A stretch of DNA of 64,000 nt from Roseobacter sp. (GCA_002731875.1 PCCY01000021.1:39828-103827); one strand, 5' to 3'. Numbered from the stretch's first letter, positions 28,575 through 38,287 are shown. Notes: a model not told the origin generated them from the letters alone. A program made the numbers and translations.

Positions 28575-28961
28575 CTAGACGGTGAGTGAGCGAAGTTTCG
28601 CTGGCAATCGGCACGGTTTGCCGACCCCATTGATACACACGATCGTGACATTCGCCCTGAACAGGACTGTTTCGCCGCGATAGACCTCTTGGGACATCAC
28701 CAAGCGGGCCGGTGATAGCGATATCGGCCAGGTACGCACCTCGAGCAGATCGTCAAAAACCGCGGGCGCAATGTAATCAGCTTCAACGCGTCGTACTGCA
28801 AAAACCACCCCGGACGCCTTCATCTCCAACTGATCGATACCGATCTCGCGGACCCAATCGCTTCGGGCGCGCTCGATGTAGCGCAGGTAATTGGCATAAT
28901 ACACGATACCCGCCATATCCGTATCTTCGTAATAGACCCGTATGGGCAACCGGTGCGTCAT
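28575..28961 (-). CDS. ybgC: Tol-Pal-associated acyl-CoA thioesterase YbgC
   Basis: YbgC is a hotdog-fold thioesterase of 128 residues found at the head of tol-pal operons. The signature 'RVYYEDTDMAGIVYYANYLR' at residues 8-27 includes the catalytic Asp. It is followed by 'YIERARSDWVREIG'. Its start overlaps the stop of the upstream unknown gene (ATGA), so it is translationally coupled to it. Confidence 0.96.
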   Translation of the reverse strand: MTHRLPIRVYYEDTDMAGIVYYANYLRYIERARSDWVREIGIDQLEMKASGVVFAVRRVEADYIAPAVFDDLLEVRTWPISLSPARLVMSQEVYRGETVLFRANVTIVCINGVGKPCRLPAKLRSLTV

Positions 28962-29581
28962 GAGGTCCCTCCCATTCGCGCAAACAACCTCAATGCATGC
29001 GACGTATCCTGCGCCGCCGCAGGCAATACCGGGTCATACGCTGCGCGCAGCAGGTCCGCTACGTCTGGGCGCAATACGGTGTTGCCCTCATGCTTGGCCA
29101 AGGGTGAAACATCCCGAAACGCCACATCGGACCACAACAGAAGTGACTGGACCACCTGGCCCAACGCCAGGGTTTCGGCTGGCAGGGCGCTCAGTTGCTC
29201 ATCCATTCGCAGAAACACGAAACAAGCCTTGATCGCTCCGGCGGCATCGAACCGAAACAACCGGTATTGGTTGGCACCAACAGCCTGTAACCTCTCCACC
29301 AAAGGCCCCATATCCGGGACCAACTGGTCCAGGCCGGGCACCCCCCCCAGTTCGGCCCATTCCCGAAAAAAGAACATCATCAAATTACTGCCAAGCTCGG
29401 GGTCGGTTTCGACAATCGGCTGCCTCACCAATTGGCACGTCGCCTCGACCGCGCCCTTGACGACAGCAAGGGTCGCGTCATCCACACCAAAGACGACCGG
29501 TGCGATCGGTCGCCCCCACCGCGCAAACGCGAACCGCCCGTCAGACCGTGTGAAAATCGCTTCGATATCTTGTGGTGTCAT
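28958..29581 (-). CDS. Conserved protein of unknown function between ruvB and ybgC
   Basis: I do not recognise a named family in this protein. I place the start at 29581 (MTPQDIEAIF), after TTGGAAGTTGAG, giving 207 residues; the frame extends 17 codons upstream into an intergenic repeat. It has no signal peptide or clear membrane helix. It is rich in aromatic and hydrophobic residues ('NLMMFFFREWAELGG', 'RWGRPIAPVVFGVDD'). Its position in a continuous ruvCAB-unknown-ybgC-tol operon, with ATGA coupling to ybgC, suggests a conserved cytoplasmic role linked to one of the two modules. The function is unknown. Confidence 0.8.
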   Translation of the reverse strand: MTPQDIEAIFTRSDGRFAFARWGRPIAPVVFGVDDATLAVVKGAVEATCQLVRQPIVETDPELGSNLMMFFFREWAELGGVPGLDQLVPDMGPLVERLQAVGANQYRLFRFDAAGAIKACFVFLRMDEQLSALPAETLALGQVVQSLLLWSDVAFRDVSPLAKHEGNTVLRPDVADLLRAAYDPVLPAAAQDTSHALRLFARMGGTS

Positions 29582-29587
29582 CTCAAC

Positions 29588-29620
29588 TTCCAAATGGGCC
29601 CAAATCCTCGCCGAAGGCAT
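29588..29620 (-). repeat. Intergenic repeat copy 1 (after ruvB)
   Basis: This 33-nt element lies between ruvB and the unknown gene. On the minus strand it begins with ATGCCTTCGGCGAGGATTT and ends with TTGGAA. It matches 28 of 33 positions with 35236-35268, in the same position relative to minus-strand genes. Its 3' end supplies the probable ribosome binding site of the downstream gene. Confidence 0.65.
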
Positions 29621-29628
29621 CCCCGGCC

Positions 29629-30648
29629 TCAACCAAACAAATCCGCCTGGGGCTTGGGAGGAGCAATGCCCAAGTGCGTCCAGGCCTTCTGCGCCAACAT
29701 GCGTCCGCGCGGGGTACGCTGGATCAATCCCTGTTGCAGCAAGAACGGCTCGATCACCTCTTCCAACGCATCCCGAGATTCCGACAGCGCCGCCGACATG
29801 GTCTCGATGCCCACCGGCCCGCCCTGATAATTCTCGGCAATCAATCTGAGGTATCGACGGTCAGCCCCGTCCAGACCCAGATGATCGACACCAAGCCGCG
29901 TAAGCGCCATATCCGCCAGTTCCCGCGTTACCCGCCCGTCCCCTTCCACCACCGCGAAATCTACGACCCGGCGCAAAAGTCGACCGGCGATACGTGGAGT
30001 ACCCCGGGCACGTCTGGCAATTTCACGCGCACCGCCTTCATCCGCCGGTGCACCCAATTTGCGGGCATTGCGGTCGACGATAACAAAAAGCTCATCCTCG
30101 GTATAGAATTGCAATCGCGTCGGTATGCCGAAACGGTCGCGCAAGGGCGTGGTCAGCAACCCCATCCTTGTCGTTGCCCCGACCAGGGTGAAAGGTTGCA
30201 ATTCGATACGGACGGTTCTGGCCGCCGGACCCTCTCCGATAACCAGGTCCAGCTCAAAATCTTCCAAAGCAGGATATAAAACCTCCTCCACCGCTGGATT
30301 AAGGCGGTGGATCTCGTCGATGAAAAGCACGTCGCGCGCTTCCAGATTGGTCAGGATCGCAGCTAGATCCCCGGCTTTTGCAAGCACGGGTCCCGAGGTC
30401 ATGCGAAACCCCACGCCAAGCTCACGGGCGATGATCTGCGCCAGCGTGGTCTTGCCCAAACCGGGGGGGCCGTGAAACAGCGTGTGATCCATTGCCTCGC
30501 CGCGCTGTCGGGCGGACTGGATAAACACCTTCAGATTTGACCGCGCCTCAGCTTGGCCCACAAATTCGTCCAATGTCTGGGGACGCAATGCGCGGTCGAT
30601 GTCGCCGGGCAGCGGATCCGGCCGCAGATTGGGGTCACTGTCGATCAT
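29629..30648 (-). CDS. ruvB: Holliday junction branch migration ATPase RuvB
   Basis: RuvB is the AAA+ motor of the RuvAB complex. The 339 residues show Walker A '[14 protein letters not shown]' (about 57-70), Walker B '[11 protein letters not shown]', sensor 1 'LVGATTRMG' and the arginine-finger region 'PLRDRFG'. The C-terminal winged helix ends with '[16 protein letters not shown]'. It lies 55 bp downstream of ruvA, in the classic ruvCAB order. Confidence 0.98.
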   Translation of the reverse strand: MIDSDPNLRPDPLPGDIDRALRPQTLDEFVGQAEARSNLKVFIQSARQRGEAMDHTLFHGPPGLGKTTLAQIIARELGVGFRMTSGPVLAKAGDLAAILTNLEARDVLFIDEIHRLNPAVEEVLYPALEDFELDLVIGEGPAARTVRIELQPFTLVGATTRMGLLTTPLRDRFGIPTRLQFYTEDELFVIVDRNARKLGAPADEGGAREIARRARGTPRIAGRLLRRVVDFAVVEGDGRVTRELADMALTRLGVDHLGLDGADRRYLRLIAENYQGGPVGIETMSAALSESRDALEEVIEPFLLQQGLIQRTPRGRMLAQKAWTHLGIAPPKPQADLFG

Positions 30649-30703
30649 GTATCATCCAAGATTGAAGGCAAAGCGAGAGAGCGCAAGCGGTACGCCCGCC
30701 ACC

Positions 30704-31369
30704 CTATCCCTTCGGGGCCAGAAGTTTCAACGATGCTCGGATCAAAGCAGGGGTATCGGCATCCGGGTTTTCTCCCGCCGCTTGGGCCACTGCCCCGGCC
30801 GCATCGCCCGGCCCATATCCAAGATTGCCAAGCGCCGACAGCGCCTCGGATTGCGCGGATTGGTTCGGCGCGTTGACTGACGGCCTTTTCGGTCTGGGGT
30901 CTTCGATGACGCTCGCGGCCTCGACTTCGCCATGCGCTTCGGCCAATGTCCCTGTCATGGCCATCACGCCGGGGGCCTTTTCCTTCAGGTCCAGTACCAC
31001 GCGCTGTGCGATCTTGGGGCCGACCCCCTTGGCCACCTTGATGGAATTCCAGTCACCAAGAGCGATCGCGCGGCTGACACCCTCGGGACCAAGCGCCCCC
31101 AGAATCGCCAGTGACGCCTTGGCACCCACGCCCTGCACGGACGTCAGCAACCGGTGCCATTCCTTTTCAACCAGCGTTTGGAAACCAAACAATTGCATTA
31201 GGTCTTCGCGCACGACCAGTTCTGTAAACAATGCCACGACCTCACCGACACCGGGCAGTCCTGCCATCGTCCGTTCAGAACAGTAGACCAGATACCCGAC
31301 ACCTCGCACATCGATCAGCAAATGATCTGGCGCGCGATAGTCGATCCGTCCTGTAATCTTCCCGATCAT
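30704..31369 (-). CDS. ruvA: Holliday junction DNA-binding protein RuvA
   Basis: RuvA, 221 residues, tetramerises on Holliday junctions. Domain I is the OB fold ('[20 protein letters not shown]'). The helix-hairpin-helix repeats are '[16 protein letters not shown]' and '[20 protein letters not shown]'. The C-terminal RuvB-binding domain has '[19 protein letters not shown]'. The start overlaps the ruvC stop by ATGA. Confidence 0.98.
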   Translation of the reverse strand: MIGKITGRIDYRAPDHLLIDVRGVGYLVYCSERTMAGLPGVGEVVALFTELVVREDLMQLFGFQTLVEKEWHRLLTSVQGVGAKASLAILGALGPEGVSRAIALGDWNSIKVAKGVGPKIAQRVVLDLKEKAPGVMAMTGTLAEAHGEVEAASVIEDPRPKRPSVNAPNQSAQSEALSALGNLGYGPGDAAGAVAQAAGENPDADTPALIRASLKLLAPKG

Positions 31370-31872
31370 GCGCTGGCCTTGGCAATCGCCTGCGCCAATG
31401 TCCCGGCCCCGCCGTGGTGCGCATGACAGATCGCAATCGCCAGTGCATCCGCCGCATCCGGGCCGGCGATCTCTGCGCCGGGCAACTGCATCCTGACCAT
31501 GTGCAGCACTTGACCCTTGTCGGCGTGGCCTACGCCCACGACGGTCTTTTTGACAGAGTTGGGTGCGTATTCCCCGATCGCCAACCCCGCCTGCGCGGGT
31601 ACCAACATCGCTATACCACGCGCTTGTCCCAGTTTAAGCGTGCCTGCACCGTCTTTGTTCACGAAGGTCTGTTCAACCGCCGCGGAATGGGGCCGGTAGG
31701 TCACAAGGATCCTGGTTAACTGAGCATGCAACGACAAAAGCCGCGCGCCCAGATCGGCCCCTTCGGATACACAGATCCCATTGGCGACATGGCTCAACCT
31801 GCTTCCGGCAACATCGATGACGCCCCAACCCATGTTTCGCAGCCCCGGATCAATGCCGATTATCCGTATCAT
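31366..31872 (-). CDS. ruvC: Holliday junction resolvase RuvC
   Basis: RuvC is the junction-cutting endonuclease, 168 residues. The catalytic acidic residues are visible in '[17 protein letters not shown]' (Asp7), '[10 protein letters not shown]' (Glu) and '[16 protein letters not shown]' (Asp pair). It is the first gene of the ruvCAB-ybgC-tol series on the minus strand. The 327-bp region upstream separates it from the divergent DUF1127 gene and must hold its promoter. Confidence 0.98.
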   Translation of the reverse strand: MIRIIGIDPGLRNMGWGVIDVAGSRLSHVANGICVSEGADLGARLLSLHAQLTRILVTYRPHSAAVEQTFVNKDGAGTLKLGQARGIAMLVPAQAGLAIGEYAPNSVKKTVVGVGHADKGQVLHMVRMQLPGAEIAGPDAADALAIAICHAHHGGAGTLAQAIAKASA

Positions 31873-32199
31873 CTGCTTTATTACCTCACGTTTCTGATTT
31901 CGGTATCAATTAGCACGAAACGCGAACATCCACCAAGCGTTTTGCGTAGCGCCTTGAAATTGCCACAATTGGCCTGCTTTTCCGCGCAGAAAGCCTGAAC
32001 GCGACCGTTGGCCCTGTGGAAACGACAGTTTCGGCGCGCCCAAAATCCGCCTTGTTTCTATGGGCGAAATGCAAAGTATCGCTATGCAGAAAACGCAGAT
32101 CACACATGCGCCCCTGCCTATTGTGAAGCGTTTTCATTCTGCCTAGTTGCTGGGCATTCCGCCGGGTTATCCGGCTCTTTTTATTTGAGGATGGCTCCC
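31873..32199. promoter_or_regulatory. Divergent region ruvC / DUF1127
   Basis: These 327 bases lie between two divergent genes and contain no credible gene. They must hold the promoter of the ruvCAB unit on the minus strand and that of the DUF1127 gene on the plus strand. At the right end a small terminator-like hairpin lies just before the DUF1127 ribosome binding site: GCCGG (32161-32165), CCGGC (32171-32175), then TCTTTTT. I could not place -35/-10 boxes with confidence. Confidence 0.5.
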
Positions 32200-32418
32200 A
32201 TGGCTGTTTACTACAACACTCCCACAACTTACGGCACAGCTGCTGCGGTGAACCGTTTCTTCTCACAGCTTGGCGACATTGTAGGGTCGATTGAAGCTTG
32301 GAACGATGCGCGTCTGACCCGCAAGGCACTCTCGGCACTCTCTGACCGCGCACTTGATGACATCGGCCTGGTCCGTGGCGACATCGAACATGTGGCTCTC
32401 AACCATTTCATTCGCTGA
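32200..32418 (+). CDS. DUF1127 small protein
   Basis: This 72-residue protein carries the C-terminal DUF1127 helix pair: 'WNDARLTRKALSALSDRALDDIGLVRGDIEHV'. I start it at 32200 (MAVYYNTP), 9 bases after GAGG; an ATG at 32191 is too close to that site. DUF1127 proteins are small, Arg-rich and in several alphaproteobacteria bind RNA or tune stress and phosphate responses. The role here is not known. A hairpin with a T tract lies just before its RBS and a strong terminator follows at 32461-32496, so it is a single-gene transcript. Confidence 0.88.
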   Translation: MAVYYNTPTTYGTAAAVNRFFSQLGDIVGSIEAWNDARLTRKALSALSDRALDDIGLVRGDIEHVALNHFIR

Positions 32419-32460
32419 ACGAATGCCTATCAAGGTGCCCGTCGGACTTTATAAATCTGG

Positions 32461-32500
32461 CAAAGCCGCGCTGACCTGAAAAGTTGCGTGGCTTTGTCAT
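32461..32500 (+). terminator. Terminator after the DUF1127 gene
   Basis: CAAAGCCGCGC (32461-32471) pairs with GCGTGGCTTTG (32486-32496), 11 bp with one G-U pair and a 14-nt loop. It is followed by TCATTT. It ends the DUF1127 transcript. In Rhodobacter such regions can also release stress sRNAs, but no sRNA motif was recognised here. Confidence 0.7.
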
Positions 32501-32539
32501 TTCGGATGGCCGCCTTTCCCACGCCGTCACCGGCTGACC

Positions 32540-32887
32540 CTAGCCACGAAAGAGCGGGCCTATTTTTGCAGATACTGCCAGCGTGATAGGATCCATGCCC
32601 AGGAACCAGGCACCGGCCTGTTCAAATGCAGTGCCATTGCGCAACGTTGTCAGCCTGCTTTCGTAGGTGTCATCGCCGATCACCGACAATACGAACGCTT
32701 TATACAGAAAAAACAGTGCCATCAGAACAAAGACCAGTTTGAATGGAAAGCTGGATGTTTGCCGCGTTGGCCTCGCAACGATCAGCCCGTCGTTTTCGAC
32801 AGTGCTGTAATACCCTTTTGATAACCTGGCACGGTTACGTTCAAGGTGATGGACGCGTCTTCCAAAATGTTGATGTGTCTCAACCAT
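32540..32887 (-). CDS. Small single-pass membrane protein, unknown function
   Basis: This 115-residue product has no family I recognise. A basic cytoplasmic N-terminus (residues 1-50, with 'GRRVHHLERNRARLSKGYYS') is followed by one membrane helix at about 51-70 ('KLVFVLMALFFLYKAFVLSV') and a short outer domain ending in FRG. I take the ATG at 32887. The GAGG before it lies in a small hairpin, so translation may be structure-controlled. It is transcribed alone on the minus strand, between the DUF1127 gene and prmA. Confidence 0.65.
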   Translation of the reverse strand: MVETHQHFGRRVHHLERNRARLSKGYYSTVENDGLIVARPTRQTSSFPFKLVFVLMALFFLYKAFVLSVIGDDTYESRLTTLRNGTAFEQAGAWFLGMDPITLAVSAKIGPLFRG

Positions 32888-32995
32888 GGCAGCCTCGAAT
32901 TGCTTGAGGCCCCCACCTCTCACCCTCCCACATTACAGCAAGAATGTGCCGAAATCCACAAATATGCTGCGAACCGCGTCCAAAAAGCGCGCAGA

Positions 32996-33868
32996 TTAAG
33001 GCATCTTTTGGACGGTTAGCGTCGTCCAGTCACCAATCATCTCTTTGTGTACCAGATTGATGCCAGATGCGGCATAAACGTCGATAACGTCCTGTGCCTG
33101 TTCGTTCAGGATACCCGAAAGAATCGCCATCCCCTTCGGGGCAAGCGCCGCAGCCATATCAGGGGCCAATGCGACCAAAGGCCCTTTGAGAATATTCGCG
33201 AATATCAGGTCGAAAGGCGCTTTCGCAGAAAGCTCCGGGTGGTCAAAGCCAGCGGCCTCGACGCAAATCACGCGGTCGCTCAGGTCATTTGCAGCGGCAT
33301 TTGCCCGCGCCACATCGACCGCCACTTCGTCAATGTCACTCGCCAGTACGGCGTTTGGCCAAATCCGCGCGGCCGCCATAGCCAAAACAGCGGTACCGCA
33401 ACCGATGTCAGCCACATTCCGACCCACCATACCCGCTTCCGCCAAACGGTCCAGCGCCCTAAGGCAGCCCAGGGTCGTTCCATGGTGACCCGTCCCAAAC
33501 GCCATCGCCGCCTCGATCAACAGGGGCTCACAATCAGGCGGGACCTTGTCTGCGTCGTGGCTGCCATAAACGAAGAACCGGCCAGCCGCGACAGGCGACA
33601 GTTCGCGACGCACATGGGCGACCCAATCTGTCTCTGGCAATTCCGACACGACAAAGTCCTTGGCCCCCATCGATGCGGCGAGCACCGCCAATGCCGTTTC
33701 ATCCGGTGCCTCTTCGAAATAACCACCGACTTCCCACAGCCCCGACCCATCTTCCAGTTCGAACACCCCCACACCTGTCGGTTCCGGCGTCAGCCGTTCC
33801 ATGGCATCGCCCAAGGCATAGGCGGGCTTGCGTCCTGCAAGGGTGGTCAGCGCTGTGAAAGTGGGCAT
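32996..33868 (-). CDS. prmA: Ribosomal protein L11 methyltransferase
   Basis: PrmA trimethylates ribosomal protein L11. The 290 residues show the N-terminal substrate domain and the class I SAM fold, with motif I 'VADIGCGTAVLAMAAARI' (about residues 155-172), 'ASDIDEVAVDVARANAAAN' and the motif IV-like 'DLIFANILKGPL'. 'EAAMAFGTGHHGTTLGCL' just before motif I is diagnostic. It lies 62 bp downstream of the MFS gene. Confidence 0.95.
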   Translation of the reverse strand: MPTFTALTTLAGRKPAYALGDAMERLTPEPTGVGVFELEDGSGLWEVGGYFEEAPDETALAVLAASMGAKDFVVSELPETDWVAHVRRELSPVAAGRFFVYGSHDADKVPPDCEPLLIEAAMAFGTGHHGTTLGCLRALDRLAEAGMVGRNVADIGCGTAVLAMAAARIWPNAVLASDIDEVAVDVARANAAANDLSDRVICVEAAGFDHPELSAKAPFDLIFANILKGPLVALAPDMAAALAPKGMAILSGILNEQAQDVIDVYAASGINLVHKEMIGDWTTLTVQKMP

Positions 33869-33930
33869 AGGGTTCTCCGCATATATGACGCCTGTGGCCT
33901 AAGCCGACAGACGCAGAGGGTCAAGCTTCG

Positions 33931-35163
33931 CTACGGGGCCACGGCGACGCGCAGGGACGCAAAGACAGTTTCGTGGCCGGGCCTGGGGTGGCGCGGGATC
34001 AACAGCGCCAGTATCAATGAAATCGACGCCATCCCGGCAGCAAGAAAGAACACTGCGGCAGGCGATACCATCCATAGCAAACCCAGGCCCACCGGCAGAA
34101 ACACTGCCGCGATGTGGTTGATCGTGAATGCCACTGCCGCCGTTGGCGCGATGTCGGCAGGGTCGGCAATCTTTTGGAAATAAGTCTTCAACGCCAGCGC
34201 AAGCGCAAAAAACAGGTGATCCAGCACGTAAAGTGTCGCCGCGACCACGACGCCCCAGCCAAGATAGTAAACACCACCATACGCCAGAAACACGAAAACC
34301 AGCCCGATGTACTCGAAACTCAATGTACGCCGCTCACCAAAAAATCCAACAGCCCTGCCCATCAACGGGGCAAAGACTATGTTGGCAATCAGGTTGATCA
34401 GATACAGCAACGTGATCTCATGCACGTCGAAACCGAACCGCTCGACCATCATGAAACCGGCGAATACCACAAATATCTGACGCCGCGCACCCGACATGAA
34501 CTGCAGCGCGTAATACAGCCAATAGCGCTTGCGAAGCACCATCTTCTTGACCTGCGGCGTGGGGGCTTCAAACTGCGGATAAGCGATCAGCGCCACAACA
34601 GCCACGGTTGCGGTGATCCCGCCGCCAATCATGTAAACAATGTTATATGACAGAGCCAGGTTATCCCACAGCGCCATGATCGCCAAATACGCCAGCAATG
34701 TTGCCGCGGATCCCGCAGCCATCAACCAGCCGATCACCCGTGGCGCATCCTCTATCTTGAGCCATTGCAACTGGAGCGATTGGTTCACCGTTTCATAGTA
34801 ATGGAACCCGATCGAACTCAGCATTGTGATTGTCAGGATCCCGCCCATTGACGGAAACCACGCGGTCACAGCCGTGGCCATGCCAAGCAGGACCAAGGAT
34901 ATCAAGCCCAATACCTGTTCGCGCACAAAGATTATAATCGCGATAACGCCAACTGCCAGAAACCCCGGAATTTCACGCACCGTGTGCAACAGTCCGATGT
35001 CGGATCCGTCAAACTGCGCCGCTTCAATGACAAAGTTGTTCAACAATGCGGACCACGTGTTGAACGCCACCGGCATCGCCAGCGCCATCAAAAACAAAAG
35101 CGCCACGGGGCGGCGCCAAATAGGGTGATGCTTGGCTTCGTCGAGGGTCACATATCTGGTCAT
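33931..35163 (-). CDS. MFS transporter
   Basis: This is a 12-helix major facilitator of about 410 residues. Membrane helices are clear throughout, for example 'VALLFLMALAMPVAFNTW' and 'FLAVGVIAIIIFV'. Between helices 6 and 7 a polar loop 'YPQFEAPTPQVKKMVLRKRYW' is present. The start is uncertain: ATG 35163 (MTRYVTLDEAK) or GTG 35211. I choose the ATG since its downstream sequence is family-like, but the RBS is weak for both. The substrate cannot be told. An intergenic repeat lies between it and priA. Confidence 0.8.
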   Translation of the reverse strand: MTRYVTLDEAKHHPIWRRPVALLFLMALAMPVAFNTWSALLNNFVIEAAQFDGSDIGLLHTVREIPGFLAVGVIAIIIFVREQVLGLISLVLLGMATAVTAWFPSMGGILTITMLSSIGFHYYETVNQSLQLQWLKIEDAPRVIGWLMAAGSAATLLAYLAIMALWDNLALSYNIVYMIGGGITATVAVVALIAYPQFEAPTPQVKKMVLRKRYWLYYALQFMSGARRQIFVVFAGFMMVERFGFDVHEITLLYLINLIANIVFAPLMGRAVGFFGERRTLSFEYIGLVFVFLAYGGVYYLGWGVVVAATLYVLDHLFFALALALKTYFQKIADPADIAPTAAVAFTINHIAAVFLPVGLGLLWMVSPAAVFFLAAGMASISLILALLIPRHPRPGHETVFASLRVAVAP

Positions 35164-35235
35164 ATCTGTAGCCAATACCCCCGTTTCCGTCCCTTGACGA
35201 GATGAAAACACGGGCGACCTGCCCCTACCTTCCTA

Positions 35236-35268
35236 TTCCAATTGGCAAAAAATCCTCGCCGAAGGCAT
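35236..35268 (-). repeat. Intergenic repeat copy 2 (after priA)
   Basis: This is the second copy of the 33-nt element seen at 29588-29620, again just after a minus-strand gene (priA) and before the next one. On the minus strand it reads ATGCCTTCGGCGAGGATTT, then a T-rich stretch and TTGGAA. A small inverted repeat lies beside it (TTGCCGGAGGCAAG). Confidence 0.65.
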
Positions 35269-35298
35269 GTCTTGCCTCCGGCAAGACCGCACAAAGAT

Positions 35299-37509
35299 CT
35301 AGTAAAAGCTTTGCGGATCAATATCGACCGCAATCCGCATATCGCCTTTCATACGCAGCTGGCCCACCCATTTCGCCAAAGCATCCTGAAGCGCGACTGA
35401 TTTCTCTGCCTTGACCAGCAACCGAACCCTGTGTCGCCCACGCACCCGCGCAATCGGAGCAGGAGCGGGGCCGTATACCTGCGCGCCGACCATCCGCAAC
35501 GGACCGTCCTGACGGGCAAGCTGATTTCCGGCATCAAACAACGCCGCCACGTCTGGCCCGCTTAAAATTATTCCCGCCATACGGCCATAGGGCGGCACCC
35601 CCGCTTGGCGGCGTTCGCCCGCTTCGGCTTTCCAGAACCCCTCTTCGTCCCCCGCCAAAATCGCCCGGATCACCGGATGGTCGGGTTGAAAAGTCTGCAA
35701 CATCGCCGCCCCCGGCGCTTCGGCTCGTCCGGCACGGCCCGCAACCTGGCGCATCAATTGAAACGTTCGCTCTGCTGCGCGTAGGTCGGACCCCATAAGG
35801 CCCAGATCCGCGTCAATCACCCCCACCAGCGTGAGGTTGGGAAAATTATGCCCCTTGGCCACCAGTTGCGTGCCGATAATGATGTCCGCGGCCCCTCTAG
35901 CGATCCCCGCGATCTCGGCCTTGAGCGCACGCGCGGACCCGTACATGTCAGAACTGAGCGTGGCTACGCGGGCGTTGGGCCAAAGCGCCGCGGCCTCTTC
36001 GCCCAGCCGTTCCACGCCGGGACCGATCGCAGCCAGCTTGCCTTCGGCATCGCATGAAGGGCAAGCCTCGGGCATCGGTTTGCTTTCGCCACACTGGTGG
36101 CACACGAGGCGCTTGAGGAAACGGTGTTCCACCATCCGCGCATCACAATCATCACAGCCGATCTGATGGCCACAGGCCCGACAAAGGGTCACCGGTGCAT
36201 AGCCGCGGCGATTGATGAACAGCATTGCCTGCTCGCCGCGTTCCAATCGTTTGTCGACCTCGGCGCGCAAGGTTGGCGACACCCATTTGTCGCTTGGCAG
36301 CCCCTCGCCGCGCATGTCGATGGCACCCATCTGTGGCATCACCGCTGGTCCGAAACGTGATGTCAGCTCTACCCGGGTATACTTTCCCGCTTCCGCATTG
36401 GCCCAGCTTTCCAACGACGGTGTGGCAGAGGCCAGCACCACCTGCGCCCCGCAGATCGACGCCCGCAGCACCGCCATGTCACGGGCATTATACAGTACGC
36501 CCTCTTCTTGCTTGTAAGACGTGTCATGTTCTTCATCGACCACGATCAGCCCCAGGTTCTGGAACGGCAGGAACAGCGCTGACCGTGCACCGATCACGAC
36601 CTGAGCCTGCCCCTGCCCCACCATCCGCCAGATCCGGCGGCGTTCGGTCATCGTTGCCCCTGAATGCCATTCGGCCGGCTTGGCACCGAACCGTGCCTGC
36701 ACCCGGTGTAAAAACTGTTCGGTCAGTGCGATTTCGGGCAGCAACACCAGCGCCTGCCGCCCTGATTTCAGCGCGGCAGCCACGGCTTCAAGATAGACTT
36801 CGGTCTTGCCGGACCCGGTAACACCGCGCAGCAAGGTAGTACCGTATTTGCCGGAGGCCACCCCCGCCGCGAGCAGCGCCGAGGCGACGGCCTGATCATC
36901 CGTCAAGTTCTTGCTGGGCAGGCTTGGGTCCATCCGCATGAATGGCTGGTCACGCGGGCTGTCTTGTTCAAGCACCGCCCCCTGCGTCACCAACCCCTTG
37001 ATAACCGACGCCGTGACGCTCGCCATCTCGGCAAGCTCTTTCAGGGTAAAGGATAGATCACCATATTCCGCCAAGGTCTCAAGAACGCGGCGGCGGGCAT
37101 CGGTCATCCGGTCGGGATCGGATGTGCCGCGCCGGTATATCTTGCGCATTGACGGCGGGTCGCCCAACCCCGGCGCACGTGTCGCCAAGCGCAGCATCGC
37201 CGGCATCGGCGTCAATGTATAGGCAGCGGCGCGCGTCAGAAAAATGCGCAATTCCTCGCGCATGGGTGCTGCGTCCAGCACGCGGATCACCGACCGAATC
37301 TTGGCCAGCTCATAGTCGCCTTGCCCGCCCCCCCAAACAACGCCGATCACCTTGCGCGGGCCCAGTGGCACCTCTACAAATGCGCCCATATGGCAGCCGC
37401 CCTCAGGTGCTTTGTAATCCAGCGCACGACCCAAGGGCTGAGTGGTCAGTACCGCTACCAGATCTCCTTGATGAAAAAATTCGGGTGTAGTCACCACCAG
37501 CTCCGGCAT
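35299..37509 (-). CDS. priA: Primosomal replication helicase PriA
   Basis: PriA restarts stalled replication forks. The 736 residues show an N-terminal DNA-binding domain and Walker A '[14 protein letters not shown]' (about 228-241). The DEEH box is '[16 protein letters not shown]'. Two zinc clusters are visible: '[14 protein letters not shown]' and '[19 protein letters not shown]'. Motif VI is '[13 protein letters not shown]'. The gene is divergent from the transaldolase gene with about 100 bp between starts. Confidence 0.97.
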   Translation of the reverse strand: MPELVVTTPEFFHQGDLVAVLTTQPLGRALDYKAPEGGCHMGAFVEVPLGPRKVIGVVWGGGQGDYELAKIRSVIRVLDAAPMREELRIFLTRAAAYTLTPMPAMLRLATRAPGLGDPPSMRKIYRRGTSDPDRMTDARRRVLETLAEYGDLSFTLKELAEMASVTASVIKGLVTQGAVLEQDSPRDQPFMRMDPSLPSKNLTDDQAVASALLAAGVASGKYGTTLLRGVTGSGKTEVYLEAVAAALKSGRQALVLLPEIALTEQFLHRVQARFGAKPAEWHSGATMTERRRIWRMVGQGQAQVVIGARSALFLPFQNLGLIVVDEEHDTSYKQEEGVLYNARDMAVLRASICGAQVVLASATPSLESWANAEAGKYTRVELTSRFGPAVMPQMGAIDMRGEGLPSDKWVSPTLRAEVDKRLERGEQAMLFINRRGYAPVTLCRACGHQIGCDDCDARMVEHRFLKRLVCHQCGESKPMPEACPSCDAEGKLAAIGPGVERLGEEAAALWPNARVATLSSDMYGSARALKAEIAGIARGAADIIIGTQLVAKGHNFPNLTLVGVIDADLGLMGSDLRAAERTFQLMRQVAGRAGRAEAPGAAMLQTFQPDHPVIRAILAGDEEGFWKAEAGERRQAGVPPYGRMAGIILSGPDVAALFDAGNQLARQDGPLRMVGAQVYGPAPAPIARVRGRHRVRLLVKAEKSVALQDALAKWVGQLRMKGDMRIAVDIDPQSFY

Positions 37510-37612
37510 CGTGTTTCGGGAATCAGGGTTCCAGCTTTACGGATCATGCGCTAAAGCCCTTGGCGACAGACATAGCCATTCCTGCTGCCTATTCCAACCT
37601 GAAGGACATAAC

Positions 37613-38266
37613 ATGAAATTCTTCGTAGATACCGCCGAAATCGACGCCATCGCCGAGTTGAACGATCTGGGCATGGTCGATGGGGTAACCACCAACCCGT
37701 CATTAATCCTGAAATCCGGTCGTGACATCCTGGAAGTCACCAAGGAGATCTGCCAGCTTGTCGACGGCCCGGTCTCGGCCGAAGTAGTTGCGCTCAAGGC
37801 CGATGACATGATTGCCGAAGGCCGTAAACTTGCCGAAATAGCCGAAAATATAACCGTGAAGCTTCCACTGACCTGGGACGGTCTCAAGGCCTGCAAAACC
37901 CTTTCGGACGAGGGTAAGATGGTCAATGTCACGCTATGTTTCTCGGCCAACCAGGCATTGCTCGCGGCAAAAGCCGGAGCAACATTCATTTCCCCGTTCA
38001 TCGGACGCCTTGATGATATCAACCTCGATGGCATGGACCTGATTCAAGACATTCGCATCATCTATGACAACTATGGCTTCGATACCCAGATTCTGGCCGC
38101 TTCCATCCGCACTGTTAACCATGTGCTGGACGCTGCCCGCATCGGTGCCGATGTGATGACTGCCCCGCCGGAAGTTATCAAAAAGCTGGTTTCGCACCCG
38201 CTTACTGACAAGGGGCTTGAAACATTCATGGCGGATTGGGCGAAAACGGGTCAAAAAATTCTCTGA
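37613..38266 (+). CDS. tal: Transaldolase (TalC/fructose-6-phosphate aldolase type)
   Basis: This short transaldolase of subfamily 3, 217 residues, moves a dihydroxyacetone unit between sugar phosphates. The start at ATG 37613 follows CTGAAGGACATAAC. The signature '[16 protein letters not shown]' (about 23-38) and the Schiff-base lysine in '[14 protein letters not shown]' are visible, with '[19 protein letters not shown]' and '[11 protein letters not shown]' further on. Length and motifs cannot separate transaldolase from F6P aldolase. A GC hairpin at 38288-38318 follows. Confidence 0.93.
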   Translation: MKFFVDTAEIDAIAELNDLGMVDGVTTNPSLILKSGRDILEVTKEICQLVDGPVSAEVVALKADDMIAEGRKLAEIAENITVKLPLTWDGLKACKTLSDEGKMVNVTLCFSANQALLAAKAGATFISPFIGRLDDINLDGMDLIQDIRIIYDNYGFDTQILAASIRTVNHVLDAARIGADVMTAPPEVIKKLVSHPLTDKGLETFMADWAKTGQKIL

Positions 38267-38287
38267 CCTGCCTATTACCCTACAGTT

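Noticed and set aside
31873..32199. Heat-shock sigma (RpoH) promoter upstream of the DUF1127 gene
   Set aside because: A CTTGAA box was seen, but no correctly spaced -10 element could be found.
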